From JBGTLW01 sp041743835 (GTDB taxonomy: Bacteria; Planctomycetota; Phycisphaerae; Phycisphaerales; Phycisphaeraceae): a stretch of DNA of 6,913 nt. Both the position numbers and the translations under genes were made by a program. Position 1 is the first letter of the stretch, and the number at the start of each line of letters is the position of its first letter. Positions 6,801 through 6,913 of this stretch are shown here, piece after piece. The notes under the pieces were generated by a model, which did not search any database, was not told the DNA's origin, and saw only the letters and a list, made by a program, of their open reading frames with translations. The stretch lies in assembly GCA_041743835.1 (NCBI GenBank), contig JBGTLW010000176.1, positions 1 to 6,913 on the forward strand. The letters are read 5' to 3'.

Positions 6801-6913
6801 TTCCCCGGCCTTGGGCAACGCTTCGATGAGTCGGGGATCGAGCTTGACGGTGCTCGTGGGGGCGGGCGTTGCCTGGGCTGGGGCGCTGGGCGGTGTCGCT
6901 TGGCGATTGGTTG
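3888..6913 (-). CDS. Large multidomain protein: two CsgG/TolB-N-like modules, helical TPR-like region, probable beta-propeller (5' end outside window)
   Basis: The frame is open from the right edge of the window to TGA at 3888-3890, at least 1007 codons; signal peptide and start codon are not visible. A TTG at 6818 could be mistaken for a start, but the frame continues upstream through a Pro/Ala/Thr-rich linker and KLDPRLIEALPKAG. Counting from the TTG codon: residues 9-130 are a CsgG/TolB-N-like module (SVAILIPEP, YSVLDRRDLSRILREQKLTGLSL, ASADVLIEL). Residues 138-260 are a second, more diverged copy (FVTLAAFKPE, DILLLDREASYELIREA, LMIDGSVRRL). Residues 272-310 look like a TPR (AEAKLLYNEGLREAGGDHELGLAKLDAAFALDPNP). 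Residues 311-720 are mainly helical and unrecognised. Residues 755-960 look like propeller blades (GQLYLATHDGLIEFADGKFRNIGLEDGM; VWFYDPRTKTWSRRT). No enzymatic motif was seen. Probably a periplasmic or envelope scaffold or sensor; function unknown. Base composition changes near residue 275. Confidence 0.75.
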   Translation of the reverse strand, partial: TNRQATPPSAPAQATPAPTSTVKLDPRLIEALPKAGERIDSVAILIPEPNPALDLIEATLIPQLREQGYSVLDRRDLSRILREQKLTGLSLDSGAQAIRLGQIASADVLIELTQQKVQNDQMVRVRVMEPRAGLVLADRMMQADREDLVATGAGIAALAVGKADFAAESMKFVTLAAFKPENNDMETRALAAALQPLISHALTEVPDILLLDREASYELIREAVIAGGEQTLPGSSLMIDGSVRRLPGDKGYRVAVRMAAPGAPADADVVTIDLPTPNAAAGRDGVIAAIRGQAGRTYAISDPLAEAKLLYNEGLREAGGDHELGLAKLDAAFALDPNPRYLESAFMLLQVSVHSTRLKNMPPAEHDTFVINQLRRRMEYDLRAARTRAAQPVEERTGWFGIKEYPWSIRRHLHDPENPIYLAAMAEIDDIYNEIVAIHVSGWSQDPRSQYSHIVSTILRAYYWSYPFDEAAFVQAVIKVLGPVFEEPDRNEELLNILAQELSHFLHNRVVPTRPDPKDVTYNPVKIAPIANFMIERGPIYYQAMGWSLLIKQTTGDMRREYALRVLEAYHRHQPWRGRGWEWDDTPRRLASSVLSKEFPEIGAQWARELVDEVERTGDYKLLLNSRHTPYGALGELSSPDDNYLDVRRAVAILEQLDPEGEHKNQRADSLRLYKEFLKWKSGENRIKEVYEAEGNPWNLFTVTPVPLEGRTQAMSNLIAAFREPATADQEKSLMLAWASDPIEFNKERHEVKCHVTLTRVPVRGGKLEVLGQTTAWTHSVRPDPYSLKFPHAYYNGQLYLATHDGLIEFADGKFRNIGLEDGMVSTRIVDIALIDRWLLCLSRERGSSVVVYDAKDKVVEPLASPASVENRSPLDGKRFTASDILFTTDSRRKFGIDVSTEAYGVTGVMGVWFYDPRTKTWSRRTSAGYREDVDPHKRKDIRFAGHMFNRFGGYAMTQAYIRSGDVHYFHPKGLPNWSWLWVEGDEMIMARNHRRPVEPVVILKRK
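3961..5990. other. Lower-GC segment inside the large multidomain gene
   Basis: Hand counts of 60-base rows give about 43-60% GC here (for example 43% at 4201-4260, 45% at 5401-5460, 47% at 5521-5580). Rows to the right give 60-75% (75% at 6301-6360 and at 6421-6480) and the row at 3901-3960 gives 67%. The segment encodes the TPR-like, helical and propeller parts and uses mixed third positions, including a TTA leucine codon, unlike the GC-rich part. It suggests that the C-terminal part of the gene has a different origin. Confidence 0.6.
5951..5958. repeat. Run of eight C (eight G on the coding strand) in the large gene
   Basis: The run encodes the end of Ala287, Gly288, Gly289 and the start of Asp290 of the large protein (numbered from 6818). 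Runs of this length are prone to slippage; one base gained or lost would cut off the helical and propeller parts. In this sequence the frame is intact on both sides. Confidence 0.9.

Overview
The window looks like a GC-rich bacterial chromosome segment carrying traces of mobile elements. GC is high, the genes show little or no Shine-Dalgarno, there is a heparinase/alginate-lyase-type gene, and an integrase-like tail abuts a tRNA. This would fit a planctomycete of the Phycisphaerae type, but that placement is an inference and no marker gene is present to prove it.

Left part (1-2300, + strand): the window opens inside the last 43 codons of an IS30-family transposase. Its stop codon lies within the right terminal inverted repeat, which ends at about position 139. 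Directly after it comes the 3' portion of a heparinase II/III-like polysaccharide lyase in a different frame, without signal peptide or N-terminal segment. The simplest reading is that an IS30-type element inserted into the lyase gene; the 5' part would lie to the left of the window.

Middle (2301-2758): a good sigma70-type promoter drives tRNA-Leu(CAA). On the opposite strand an open frame with the look of a planctomycete tyrosine-recombinase C-terminal tail runs into the tRNA and stops inside it. This is probably the scar of an element that once used the tRNA as its attachment site. A second promoter, with an extended -10, precedes the next gene.

Right part (2759-6913): two genes converge with 55 bp between them. 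The + strand gene encodes an exported 357-residue protein with a CsgG/TolB-N-like first domain and a second alpha/beta module. The - strand gene is cut by the window edge; at least 1007 codons are visible. It carries two further copies of a CsgG/TolB-N-like module, then a long helical TPR-like region, then a probable beta-propeller. The pair shares the same core fold and similar motifs, so the two products may work together in the cell envelope, but no function is recognisable.

The large gene changes base composition sharply. Its N-terminal modules are about 60-75% GC, the remainder about 43-60%, and the last 25 codons are GC-rich again. The switch falls at the domain boundary near residue 275 and suggests a chimeric gene. 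No CRISPR array, rRNA or riboswitch was seen.
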